Shown here in pieces: positions 11,209 through 21,474 of a stretch of DNA of 64,000 bases. Under the pieces are notes generated by a model. That model had not been told where the DNA came from. It was given only the letters and a program-made list of their open reading frames with translations, and did no database searches. How positions within the stretch are numbered: position 1 is the stretch's first letter; each line of letters opens with the position of its first letter. Position numbers and translations under genes: made by a program. Location: positions 50,572 to 114,571 of the forward strand of contig FMBT01000430.1 of assembly GCA_900095095.1 (NCBI GenBank), given 5' to 3'. Source of the DNA: Fragilariopsis cylindrus CCMP1102 (lineage: Eukaryota; Bacillariophyta; Bacillariophyceae; Bacillariales; Bacillariaceae).

Positions 11209-11730
11209 GTGTGCCTGCCTGACATAACAGCAAAATGCATTTTATTCTGCAACCACAGGGAATCAAAGTTGTAAGAGGCACAAACAATGTTTTAGTACAC
11301 TATTTGGATGCTTGTGCACCCAACTCATCTGGTGTCGTTGTCTGAAATCATTTTAAACCAGATATTTTGTTGTTCATTTCTCATCAGAAATCATATTGTT
11401 TGTGTGTATTATCACTGTGTGCCTGCCTGCCATAACAGCAAAATGCATTTTATTCTGCAACCAAAGGGAAACAAAAGTTGTAGGAGGCACAAACAATGTT
11501 TTAGTACACTATTTGGATGCTTGTGCACCCAACTCATCTGGTGCCGTTGTCTTCAATCATTTTAAATCAGATATTTTGTGCTTCATTTCTAATTGAAAAT
11601 CAAAAATCATATTGTTTGTGTGTGCCTGCCTACCATAACAGCAAAATGCATTTTATTCCACAACCAAAGGAAAGGAAAAGTTGTAGGAGACACACACAAT
11701 ATTATAGTACAGCTTGTTGTTTCAAATGAT
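11209..11730 (+). repeat. Diverged tandem array (about 205-bp units, three copies)
   Basis: Units start with GTGTGCCTGCCT words at about 11209, 11418 and 11620. Unit 2 gives an open frame with core VVGGTNNVLVHYLDACAPNS followed by GAVVFNHFKSDI. Unit 1 is broken by a one-base loss and a TGA, and unit 3 is truncated after GGAGACACACACAAT. The peptide matches the minus-strand 189-bp array at many positions (CxP, LF, VGG, NVLVxY, AP, VVxNxFK). Confidence 0.8.
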
Positions 11731-12215
11731 GATGATGATGATATGTGAACATTGCACATCAAAATTCTGATAGTAATGCACAGTTTGTGCATTGAACCTG
11801 CAGGTTGCTTGCCTGTTAGTAGATATCATTGTGAATTATACATGGTAGGTAGTCCGGAACCACCTGGCATAATAGTCAGCTACTATATATAAACAGTAGT
11901 AGGTAGCTACTCCAACAGAAAGAGTTTGTACAATGTATGATCTGTTTGTTTTGTGCTAGCATTTATTTTATACATAATACCATCAACCACTATGCACACA
12001 AGGACAGAATATAGTAAGATAAGGTAGTCCCCATCCGTATTTATGAACAAGTATAATTCTTTTGTATCTACTTCTTTTTGGACCAGACCATTGTTATGTT
12101 TTGTAAAGGCAGGAAGGTTTAACTGTAAAAATTACAGTAGAAAACTGTACCTACAAAACAAACTTGCACTCACAAGGTTTGACGTGTAATGCTAACATTC
12201 AAAACCAAGCCGGAC

Positions 12216-12450
12216 CACTAACTAGTGATACCATTTGAAAAGAAAATTTAGACCGCTTCTTCTCTACTTTTGACTGTGGAAAGCATTGAGATACAATGTT
12301 TCTCACTGAATACGGCTCGTGCGAAGAATACCACTCGTGCAACTAAAAATTACAGAGCTTCATTCAAGCCTTTCGGTAGGCTAGCCGGCGCGAAAATTCA
12401 AAAGAATGATGACTGTTTGAGGGGTGCAATGCATCAAAGTGGTACTAGTG
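12216..12450. mobile_element. Possible short CACTA-like MITE
   Basis: Starts CACTAACTAGTGATACCA and ends AAAGTGGTACTAGTG. Its right end resembles that of the 6405-9811 element (GCATCAAGTGGTACTAGTG), but the left end is only loosely inverse. No coding capacity. Tentative. Confidence 0.3.
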
Positions 12451-13299
12451 TATGACTTTCTTTTTGCAGAAGGCAAGCAGATTCTTTTCCCTTTCAGTAA
12501 CAGTTGTTGGACTGATAGTTTTTATAGTCTTTTTAGTTCAATCTAGAATACCTACTGTAGTATTATTGCTTTGTTCCTTTCACACTATCAACTGGTACTT
12601 AAGTGTATATATTTCTTTATGATGGTCCACCCATTATTACCGTTGCCACCTTCTTGTGGTTTTCTGTATCTATCACCCACCATTTGCATGATGCACTGCC
12701 TGATGATGTGGTTGAGATTGAATCATCCACAGGTCCAACAGTAGTTATTGCTGTTGAATTTACGTGATTGTCCTTCTGCCTTCCTTATCATTATCTGTTT
12801 TCCTACCTCCTGTACCTCCTGCACCTCCTGTTCATCATTTTCATCATGCATTTGCTGGTTCAAGTGGGTGGAGATCCTGCTGATGCTGTTGCTAGCACTG
12901 GTACTTGTGCCATGGGTGATTCAATGACAATTCAATGACGTTGCTTTGTTTGATAGAGTCTGCTGAGTTATCAATTCAGTGATTCAATTTTGTATCCACT
13001 GTTAGTGAGGATTTCAACACTCTACCAGTTGGTTGTATTAGGCTTTATTGTGTAGTAGCTCCATAAAGTGCCATCTAGTGACTAGCTACTGGTGTAATCT
13101 AGTGTCTAGCGATTTGATTAACAGCTTTCAAGCTACTGCGCCATTAATGGCACAACTTTTTGGGGTCTATTTTTTGGGGGGGGGGGGCATATCATCCCCA
13201 AATCGGACTTAGCGCCCCATTTTGAGACACGGTACCTCTCCGTTCATCAGCGCGTGTACCAACACCTACATTTGAGTAGGCAATAACATCCAGAACAAT
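12451..13299. other. Repeat-island DNA, no clear gene
   Basis: No ORF of note on either strand. A short minus-strand stretch near 12610-12760 reads like decayed coding sequence (KWWVIDTENHKKVATVIMGG) but is interrupted and has no recognised family. Contains a G12 run at 13176-13187. Confidence 0.4.
13176..13187 (+). repeat. Poly-G tract (G12)
   Basis: Twelve consecutive G between T-rich flanks, about 110 bp before the PIF1 remnant. Confidence 0.9.
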
Positions 13300-13704
13300 A
13301 TGAGGATAAACTTGACACAGTTTCTTATGAGTTTAGCTAATACAAGAACTGTCCACAAATTGAAGGGAAGGAGCTTGGAAAAGCTAATTCTATTGACATT
13401 AGACTATACAGATAACTGGATTTATGTGGCCCTGTCAAGAGTCAAAACACTAAAAGGGCTTTCTCTAAGAAAACCATTGCTATATTCAAAATTTAGAGTG
13501 ACCAATAGTGAGTACATGATCACCTGTTACACCAAGTGCTCCCCCAACCACTTGCCTACCTTTAAGCAAGCATTTAACATCCTCCAAGTAGTAGTTGCTT
13601 CATATACCACATACATCAATATTAATAGCAGTGAACCTAGTTGCTGGGTTCATTCCCCGCGTTTACATTTTATATTTTATAATTGTTACTACTACTATAT
13701 CTAA
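13300..13704 (+). pseudogene. PIF1-like (Helitron-type) helicase, C-terminal remnant
   Basis: Only the end of a PIF1-family 5'-3' DNA helicase remains. It shows the late motif (A)NTRTVHKLKGRSLEKL, like the family's TVHKxQGxTL, and then WIYVALSRVKTLKGLSL, the arginine-finger YVALSR motif. The Walker A/B part and everything before are missing, and no upstream frame supplies them. The stop lies about 20 bp from the 3' end of the convergent amino-acid transporter. PIF1 helicases are carried by Helitrons and by many decayed repeats in stramenopile genomes, so an origin from the neighbouring repeat island is likely. Confidence 0.75.
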
Positions 13705-13725
13705 ATAATGTTTCTTTTTCTTTCT

Positions 13726-15153
13726 TTAACATTGGAAGGGTATACCGGAGATACCAATATCATGAATAATAGCTTGCATTGCACCATACGTACCAAAAAT
13801 TACAAATAATGGTGTAAAGATACAAATGAAAACTAAACTTATAGATGAATTGAATATACCAATTGATTTGAATGTATCTTTCCAAGACAATTCTTCATCT
13901 TCTTCTTTATTTTGGTTTTGTTTTTTACTTGTCAATAGATAATACAATGATGGCCACATAAATGCAATAGGTGCACCCAATAATGCACCCAATAATCCTT
14001 GTACGTCACTAAAGAATGGAATAAGATTACCAACTGCCCATGCAAATGCCAGGTAGGTGGATGTAATTAATAACCAATGCAATTTTCCTTTTGTGGATGA
14101 TGAATTGAATGTAGATGGGAAGATATGGTTATGCAACCATGCGTGGAAGGGTTGTATAGCAATAACATAAGAAACAACTAAATGGAAAACAACCAGTACA
14201 CCTATTGTTGTTTTTGCTGCACTTGGACCATCAACAACGTTCGGTAGAAAATCTGTAACATTTTCACCTTCCACTCCATAGGAAATAATAACAACCGCAG
14301 TATAAACAAATCCCATTATTATATAGGATAGACTTGTCGTTTTTGAAAATTGTTCTGGATTTTTCATTTCACTCATTAATTCCATAAATATTGATTGGCC
14401 TTGAAATGCAAATACAATAGATGAAAGATTTTCCATGAATGTAAAAATACTCGTTCCAGGCTTGACACCAATGATTGTATTATCACCAAACGACGTGGTT
14501 GTTGTTGTCCCGCCGTCATTACTACTTTTTAAACTTTCAATTAGTGTAACGATGATAATAAGAATCGAAATGATGATTGCCAACGTTGATGGTAAAGATA
14601 GATACCTGGAGATCGTATGGAAGTCTCGAGATTGTGCTGGGATAACAATAAGTAATGCAGCAATAATTGATCTGTTGAGTCTACAGGAAAACCAACCTTC
14701 TGCGTATACGTTTTCAATAGCATTAGCTGTTGCAACTATAAAGTATACAGCAAGACATCCCCAATTGAGTAACATAGCAGCTTTAGTAAATGATCCAAAT
14801 CTAGGTCCAACAAGTGTATGTCCAGCATCCGCAAAAGATGTCAGTTCTGGATAGGCACATTTTACAACCTTCAATTGATGTCCACTATAGGCAGCAAATA
14901 ATGCAAATAATGGTAGTGCAATCATTGTCATTGTCCATCCAAGAGTGATAGCCACGAAAGGTAGTCCTAATACACCCGCTCCCATAACTTCACTCAACAG
15001 AAGAAGACTCGTTCCGTACCATGGAGTTCTAGCACTACCTATTTCTCCTTCACTTTTACCAAGTGATGTCATGGATGCGGTATCATCGTCGTTTTTTGTT
15101 CCGCCGGAAGGAACTTCTCTTGTCGTCGTTGATGGAATATTAATTTGCGACAT
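13726..15153 (-). CDS. Amino-acid transporter, AAAP family (Aa_trans)
   Basis: Single-exon 475-residue membrane permease of the amino acid/auxin permease family, expected to carry amino acids by H+ or Na+ coupling at the plasma or vacuolar membrane. A soluble Ser/Thr/Asp-rich N-terminus of about 45 residues is followed by the diagnostic first helix (SLLLLSEVMGAGVLGLPFVA) and roughly ten further hydrophobic segments, ending just before the C-terminus. A low-complexity Gly/Thr loop lies between central helices. Length fits the family (about 400-550). The start is the only ATG with a complete soluble head. A (TTG/CTG)n microsatellite lies upstream in the 5' flank. Substrate cannot be assigned. 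Confidence 0.9.
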   Translation of the reverse strand: MSQINIPSTTTREVPSGGTKNDDDTASMTSLGKSEGEIGSARTPWYGTSLLLLSEVMGAGVLGLPFVAITLGWTMTMIALPLFALFAAYSGHQLKVVKCAYPELTSFADAGHTLVGPRFGSFTKAAMLLNWGCLAVYFIVATANAIENVYAEGWFSCRLNRSIIAALLIVIPAQSRDFHTISRYLSLPSTLAIIISILIIIVTLIESLKSSNDGGTTTTTSFGDNTIIGVKPGTSIFTFMENLSSIVFAFQGQSIFMELMSEMKNPEQFSKTTSLSYIIMGFVYTAVVIISYGVEGENVTDFLPNVVDGPSAAKTTIGVLVVFHLVVSYVIAIQPFHAWLHNHIFPSTFNSSSTKGKLHWLLITSTYLAFAWAVGNLIPFFSDVQGLLGALLGAPIAFMWPSLYYLLTSKKQNQNKEEDEELSWKDTFKSIGIFNSSISLVFICIFTPLFVIFGTYGAMQAIIHDIGISGIPFQC

Positions 15154-15277
15154 TAATTTTGTTCTGTGTTTTTGAAAATTCTCTTTCTGTGTTTTGTTGT
15201 TTTGGATCTATTTTAGTAGTTGTTTCGTCGATATGGATCTTGTGTCCTTATATACGTCTCTTTGTTGTTGTTGTTGT

Positions 15278-15312
<35 letters not shown>

Positions 15313-15872
15313 TTTTAAATTTATGATAAGTGTTTCAACTATATTTAACCTTGATTTTTTTTAAATGATAATAACATCCGACCGTAAGTCAGTAAGATTC
15401 ATTCAGTCGAACGCTGTGCATTATTTCTCTTCCAAAACATTTTACGTTTTTACGGACGATCGATCAAAAAGCGACATTTCCTCGCTTTTCGCGCTATGAC
15501 ACAATACGTAATGCATTTTTGTTAAAACTTGCATTGTTTACACGCGCGAAACTATCAAAAATCAAAATAAATAAAATGAGGCCCTTTTTTGTTCGCCAGT
15601 CAAGGGACGTTTTATTTTTATTTCAAATATTGATGATTTGCGACGAAGCGACGACCACTCATTTTTTTAGTGCGTCGTCGCCAATAATGAAAAGATAAGA
15701 CAAACCAACAAATTTCAAAAAAAAAACAAATCCAGCAAGAATTTTGCATTATTTATTTATCTGGTGACAGTCAGGATTGATTGATTATAGATTTTACAAA
15801 AAAAGCTGAAGATCGGCCTTCACTCACTCACTTGCTTCGTCAAAGTAGTAGTGCACAGTATCACATCTAGTT
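15154..15872. other. Divergent promoter region with TTG/CTG microsatellite
   Basis: Separates the minus-strand transporter from the plus-strand methyltransferase. The trinucleotide run is at about 15262-15313. No other feature supported. Confidence 0.5.
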
Positions 15873-18428
15873 ATGCCTTCACCTCAACAGCCACCGCCAC
15901 AGCCACCGCCATCGTCGTCGGCACCGGCTACTACTGCCGATAATAATAATGATACCAACATTGATACAAATAATTTGATTACTATACGTGGACGTATAAT
16001 AAGAAAACGTAAATATCATGATCATATTAGTTTTGCAATTCGATCATTAATATCATCCAACTGCTCGAGCTCATCATCGACATCGACAATACTAGCACCA
16101 CCAATATTAATTATGATACCAAGAAATGATCCATCCTTTTCATTAGATGGTATTTTTATTGGTACAATAATTGAAGCAACAGTTGAGAAACCAATAGATG
16201 AAACAGTAGAATCAGAAGCAGAAGCAACAGCAGTAGTAGAAGCAGCTACAACAGAAACAGAAACGGAAACAACAACAGTAGAGAAAAATAAGAATAAAAG
16301 TAATAACAATAAGAATCATCAATTAGCAAAATCATTTAAAATTATTGGTTGTTCTCCTGATCCGAATGCAATACAAGTATGTTTAAATTTAGTATTTGGT
16401 AGTATTGGTGTAGAAAAGGGCGACGAAAGCAAGTCGAAGAATTTACTACCTGTATCAATATTTTCATATTATGATCATGACAGTAATAATAGTAATAATA
16501 GTGACAATAATAATGACGGGTGCAAAAGCAGAATGATTCCATTATTTCGTGACGACGAAGAAGAAGTTATTCTCAATATATTAAAATTAAATTCCAAAGA
16601 TCCAATAGTACGTAAAAATTTTATATCCAGATTATCACGTGCCTTAAAAGGAGAAGATAAGAACTTTACTTTAGTAAAAGTGGAAAATAATGATTCTTCC
16701 GAAGTAATAAAAAATGATGGACCACGAAAACGATTAACACATGTCAAACATCGTCAAAAACTGGTATTACAAAAAATGGAAGTATCACAATCACCATTGG
16801 AACATGTACTACGTACAATCACGGTCGACGGAGATGACGACGATGGTAACGATGGTCGTAACGACGACAACGATGACGATGAGAAGGAATCGACAACGAA
16901 AGTGATAGCTTCTTCTTCTTTGTCTGAACCATCATTATCCGAAAAAGGAATAGTAGTTGTACCAAATATACCAAAAGTTGATCCAAATAATACAAATGAT
17001 GGTAGTAGTACAAGTAATACTATGAATATGATGTCCATCCGTCATCCCAGAACAAGAATTGACTATTTAATAGATAAAAAATATCCACAAATACAATGGT
17101 TATTACAACGGATGTCTCCAATTATTGATAAGATAAGAAATGAAAATGAAAGAAGAAGGAATAATAACAATGATAATAATGGTAAAGAAGATGAGGAGGA
17201 AGAAGAACAACAATATTCTTATATTAATGTCTTAGATGTAGGTGGTGGACGTGGTGATATTGCTGTGGCGGTAGCACAAGAATTCCATGACGTTAAAGTA
17301 ACAGTAGTGGATATGAATGAATCCTCATTACAAGCTGGGAAAGACTATTATGAAGAATCAATGAAAGTAGCAGCAAAAAATAGGAAAAATAGTGATACTA
17401 CTAATAATAATAATACTACTGAAATTGTTCATGATAATGAAAATAATACTGATACACGTGCTCATTTTATCTGTGATGATTTTGCTCATTTTGCAAAAGA
17501 TGCATTCCATAGTACCAACAATAACAATAGCAATAGGAGCAGCAAAGCTATTACTTTTGATATTGTGATTGCATGGCATGCCTGTGGTGATTTATCGGAT
17601 TATGCCTTAGAATATTCAATACGAAGTAATGTGAAAGCATTTTTGATTAATCCATGTTGTTATACAAAACGATACATTAAAACATTTACACCAAAATATA
17701 TATTACAATATTATAACTATTGTTCTCCTGTTGCTGTTGACAAGGTTGATAATGTCAATCCTGAGGATGTCAATCATGCCAATGATGTCAATGAGGTCAA
17801 TAATGCCAATGCCAATAATATGAAAGAATCAGCACCTGAGGCGACGACGACGACAGCAACCACCATCGCAACCACCACAACCAACACGACGACTACTACT
17901 GCTCCCTTCGACAATGAAGGTAGGACTAAAAATACAAATACAGATACAAAGACAGATACAACTATTATGACCACGAATGAATTCAAGACCAAAAACAATT
18001 ACAACAAGAATGGTCGTAAGAGTAATGATAATAGTTATGGAAAGAGCAAGAACAATAATCAACAAGACAATAATCAACAAGACAAGTATCCACCACAAGA
18101 CAAGAATCAACAACCACAACAAGTAAAGAGTAATAATGATATAAAAATAATACAAAAATTAGCGGAAATTAATGAACGTCCAGAATATACATCACGTGCC
18201 ATGAGACTTATCAATACGATGCGTATAAAATCATTATTAGTATTACAAAATGAATTAAATTTAAATTCAAAACCTTCTACAACAACAACAACACCCACGG
18301 CAACGGCAACAGCTACAGGCACATCATTATCATCATCATCATCATCATCGTTATTATTTGATATTACATTAGAAGAATATAATATAGAGTATTCATCAAA
18401 AAATCTTGTTTTAGTTGGTATTAAATAA
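15873..18428 (+). CDS. SAM-dependent methyltransferase (Methyltransf_32-like), low-complexity rich
   Basis: 851-residue single-exon protein. Residues about 30-100 (TIRGRIIRKRKYHDHISFAI...) look like an OB-fold nucleic-acid-binding strand pattern. The catalytic Rossmann domain starts near residue 449 with VLDVGGGRGDIAVAVAQ (SAM motif I) and VTVVDMNESSL, continues with FDIVIAWHACGDLSDYALEY near 560 and AFLINPCCYTK near 590. HACGxLSD plus PCC is the signature shared by GSTCD, METTL25/RRNAD1 and TRM13-type proteins, several of which act on RNA. The domain is resumed near residue 770 (ERPEYTSRAMRLINTM) and ends LEEYNIEYSSKNLVLVGIK. Long Asn/Asp/Thr/Gln inserts split it. An RNA methyltransferase role is inferred; the substrate is unknown. 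Confidence 0.75.
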   Translation: MPSPQQPPPQPPPSSSAPATTADNNNDTNIDTNNLITIRGRIIRKRKYHDHISFAIRSLISSNCSSSSSTSTILAPPILIMIPRNDPSFSLDGIFIGTIIEATVEKPIDETVESEAEATAVVEAATTETETETTTVEKNKNKSNNNKNHQLAKSFKIIGCSPDPNAIQVCLNLVFGSIGVEKGDESKSKNLLPVSIFSYYDHDSNNSNNSDNNNDGCKSRMIPLFRDDEEEVILNILKLNSKDPIVRKNFISRLSRALKGEDKNFTLVKVENNDSSEVIKNDGPRKRLTHVKHRQKLVLQKMEVSQSPLEHVLRTITVDGDDDDGNDGRNDDNDDDEKESTTKVIASSSLSEPSLSEKGIVVVPNIPKVDPNNTNDGSSTSNTMNMMSIRHPRTRIDYLIDKKYPQIQWLLQRMSPIIDKIRNENERRRNNNNDNNGKEDEEEEEQQYSYINVLDVGGGRGDIAVAVAQEFHDVKVTVVDMNESSLQAGKDYYEESMKVAAKNRKNSDTTNNNNTTEIVHDNENNTDTRAHFICDDFAHFAKDAFHSTNNNNSNRSSKAITFDIVIAWHACGDLSDYALEYSIRSNVKAFLINPCCYTKRYIKTFTPKYILQYYNYCSPVAVDKVDNVNPEDVNHANDVNEVNNANANNMKESAPEATTTTATTIATTTTNTTTTTAPFDNEGRTKNTNTDTKTDTTIMTTNEFKTKNNYNKNGRKSNDNSYGKSKNNNQQDNNQQDKYPPQDKNQQPQQVKSNNDIKIIQKLAEINERPEYTSRAMRLINTMRIKSLLVLQNELNLNSKPSTTTTTPTATATATGTSLSSSSSSSLLFDITLEEYNIEYSSKNLVLVGIK

Positions 18429-18723
18429 TAATGGATGTTAATAAAGAAATAATATAATTGATTAGTAATGTTGATACCACAAAACAAAACACACACAAAA
18501 TGATAGAAAGAGAAAAAAGAGAGATAGATCAATATGATATAAACCAGTATTCCCTCTACTGTACCGGCATATTTTTATCTTTCTGTTAGCTTGTAGAACA
18601 GGTAGTACTATTATTAATTATCTAGTTTCACGTTTTATTAATTTCTTTTTTCGTATGTCGAGTTGTTTCATTCTGCATACACTCATCATCATCAGTCACC
18701 GTGCTTCTTGTTGAGATTATCTA

Positions 18724-20667
18724 TTATTTATTCTCTACTGACATCATAAAGATGATGACGACGATGATGACGATGATGACGATGATATAATCTCCTATGG
18801 TACGCGTTATGACGCATAGCGATGTAATATATTGGTTATTACTTAGCAATGATTTGAGTTTGCTCATGAAGTTACTCATATTAGCAAGTTGTAATTGAAA
18901 TGATGCAATATCTGCTTGAGAGGGAGCCTCCGTCATCTGAGATTTATCATCAGCACCAGCACCATTAATAGAAGTAGGCGGAAATGGTGGAGGTGGACGA
19001 TTAGGAGGAGGTGCCATGGAGTTATCTTGAGGTGGTACTGTCGGAGGAGTTTGTGATGGTACCATTGCACCATTACCACTAGGAATCGCATCATCCTTAG
19101 ACCAACGCTTATTGGCAGGAATCCAAGTGTGAGGATCACCATTAATAATACGCTTGTTGCTCTCACCCTGTTTTGGCTTTTTCCATTTAGTCCATCGGTT
19201 TTCACGAGAACCACAATTAGATTTCCCTTGGCACATCGGACTATTGGGAACGGATCCTACCCATACTTTTCCATCTTCCCTTCCAGTAAGATAATCATCA
19301 GGATCGATTGGATTTCCATTATGGGTAGGTATTAGCCCATAGAATTTGAATTCATCATATTCTTCTAGAGGCCGTGTCAACCCTAATTTGTACCGTAACT
19401 TTTCTAATGAAGGGATTTCTTTATCACCACGAATTACTGCATCACGGATTTCGTTGAAATAAGGCTTATGATACTTATTCAGAATTCGAACCTGTTTACA
19501 TTCATTCCTGTGTTTGTGTTCCTTCCAATGTATAGTCTGACACCCTTCACTGCAATAACAATAAAAGCTACACCCTATGCATTGTTGGAGTGTTAATGTT
19601 TTAGTATCTGGTTTCGAACAAATAACACATTTTCGCCCTAAATGATTCTTCAATTTGTTGAGACCTAAATTGGGAAGTTTATTCCGCTTGGTGATTTTCC
19701 CCCAGTAGTCCAGCAATGCATCTGTTTTTATTTCCCGATTATTATAACACTCCTCCATCATGGTCAGTATACATCGAACACTTCCACGAATTGCTCCTTC
19801 CAAAAACCAAGGAAGAGCCATATGTAACTGCATACATTTTCCGTCTGGAGTATTCGTTGTCATTTTCCCCATATGGAACATGCAAAATATGCACCCATCT
19901 TCTGTGGCGCCTTCTTTTAATAACTCATATTCTTCTCTTGCACTAATGTTATCAGTATCCGCCGTTGCTTGAAAATACATGTCCGATTTCGGAAACTGAT
20001 TCATTATTGCTTCCGCCTTCTCTATCAATTCTACCGTTTCTTTTTCTTTTGCCGCATCTGCATCTGATATTACATCGGATGTTGCATCTACTGCTGCTGC
20101 TGCTGCCGTAACTTTCGCTGCCGCCGCTGTCTTTACCGTTTTTACTAAAAAATGACGAAAGATAGTAATGACATTGTCTTTTGTTAATGTACCTGTAATG
20201 GTATATTTTCCAAATGCGTTACTACCCTTCCCTTCAACATTATGATATCCAGCATTATTTTTACGAAATCGTAATGTAACCTTTTCAGAAATTTTCGTTT
20301 TACCACCTTCTTCATTGTTCAAATCGAACCAACCACTATAACGACCCGATACAGGAAAGGATGCATTTGGACTAGAACTTTTATGTTCATATTCAAACCG
20401 GTTACATAATCCACGTGTATTGTCAGGATCACTTAGTAAAAAATCAAGTCCAGATGACCACATACCAGTAATGCTATGTACAACATTTTCATTTCTTAAT
20501 AATTGATGTGGATCATTAAATGCTTGTTCCTGGTCACCTTCCTTAACTAGTTTTCCACACAAGCAAACAACATTTTTTTCATATGACTCTGATGGTTGTG
20601 GTAATTTACCTGATAAAAATGATGATTGGTGACTATTTGGTGCGATTTCATCCGATTGCGTTGACAT
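18724..20667 (-). CDS. MYND zinc-finger protein with stramenopile-type N-terminal domain
   Basis: 647 residues, single exon. The MYND finger lies near residues 347-392: CVICSKP...CIGCSFYCYCSEGCQ..HWKEHKHRNECK, with the expected C4/C2HC spacing, usually a protein-protein interaction module. The N-terminal 150 residues (GRYSGWFDLN, GYHNVEGKGSNAFGKYTITG) form a beta-rich unit that I know only as a recurring stretch in diatom proteins. A Pro-rich linker follows the finger. The extreme C-terminus (IIVIIVIIVVIIF) is encoded by a GAT/GAC microsatellite on the other strand and may be a recent extension. No catalytic SET motif is seen, so this is not an obvious SMYD methyltransferase. Confidence 0.75.
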   Translation of the reverse strand: MSTQSDEIAPNSHQSSFLSGKLPQPSESYEKNVVCLCGKLVKEGDQEQAFNDPHQLLRNENVVHSITGMWSSGLDFLLSDPDNTRGLCNRFEYEHKSSSPNASFPVSGRYSGWFDLNNEEGGKTKISEKVTLRFRKNNAGYHNVEGKGSNAFGKYTITGTLTKDNVITIFRHFLVKTVKTAAAAKVTAAAAAVDATSDVISDADAAKEKETVELIEKAEAIMNQFPKSDMYFQATADTDNISAREEYELLKEGATEDGCIFCMFHMGKMTTNTPDGKCMQLHMALPWFLEGAIRGSVRCILTMMEECYNNREIKTDALLDYWGKITKRNKLPNLGLNKLKNHLGRKCVICSKPDTKTLTLQQCIGCSFYCYCSEGCQTIHWKEHKHRNECKQVRILNKYHKPYFNEIRDAVIRGDKEIPSLEKLRYKLGLTRPLEEYDEFKFYGLIPTHNGNPIDPDDYLTGREDGKVWVGSVPNSPMCQGKSNCGSRENRWTKWKKPKQGESNKRIINGDPHTWIPANKRWSKDDAIPSGNGAMVPSQTPPTVPPQDNSMAPPPNRPPPPFPPTSINGAGADDKSQMTEAPSQADIASFQLQLANMSNFMSKLKSLLSNNQYITSLCVITRTIGDYIIVIIVIIVVIIFMMSVENK

Positions 20668-21258
20668 GATCGTTCTATACTTCTCTCTTTCTCTCTCTCT
20701 CTCTCTCCCTCTCCCTCTCTCCCTCTCTCCCTCTCTCCCTCTCTCCCTCTCTCCCCCTCTCTCCCTCTCTCCCTCAATCTATCTATCTGTCTGTCTGTCT
20801 ATCTGTCTGTCTATGCTTTATGCTTTTTGTTAGCTCTGGCTCTGACTACTTCTATTGATTGTAAGAAAGATAACAGAATTGATTTTTGTGTCCTTATTCA
20901 CAATCAGTCACAATTCACGTGTCTTAATTTAGTTACCTACAAGTATGCACACAGTCATCCTTATCAAAATAGTCATCTTGGTCATTTTCCACATGCCCCC
21001 ACACGTGTTATCTTTCTTTGAAGGGGAAAAATAAAGAAAATGGGCACATCATAGTAAAAATCCACAACAAAAATCGAGTACTACCGGCAGCGATGTGATA
21101 AACAGTCACTACAATAATACTGAAGTACGTTAAATAATAGAAGATTCATCGAGTGCCTTTTTTAAAAACAGGACCATCCAATCTTCCGTTGATGTTCATA
21201 CGCCGAAAGTGTACTATGACTAGTACAACGTTGCCAACAGCACATTAACTAACCAACC

Positions 21259-21290
<32 letters not shown>

Positions 21291-21474
21291 TATTACCTCA
21301 ATTGCATCATCATTCTCTAACGTCTAACGAACGAACGAACGAACGAACGAACGAACGAACGAACGAACGAACGAACGATTCGAATAAAAACGACAATCGT
21401 CGTCACACCGATATAAAGACCAGCAAAGAAAAAGAAGAAGAAGAACCAAACTCACACGACGGACGACGTACACC
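20668..21474. repeat. Divergent intergenic region with three microsatellites
   Basis: A CT/CCT-rich tract covers about 20681-20815, directly upstream of the MYND gene. AACT repeats lie at about 21249-21292 and AACG repeats at about 21325-21378, about 100 bp before the ATG of the next gene. A 76-codon ORF over the CT tract is a repeat artefact. Confidence 0.7.

Noticed and set aside
16022-18155. Many minus-strand ORFs opposite the methyltransferase
   Set aside because: They mirror GAT/AAT/ACA repeats of the coding strand and have no own motifs.
20547-20777. 76-codon Arg/Glu-rich minus ORF
   Set aside because: Encoded by the CT microsatellite.
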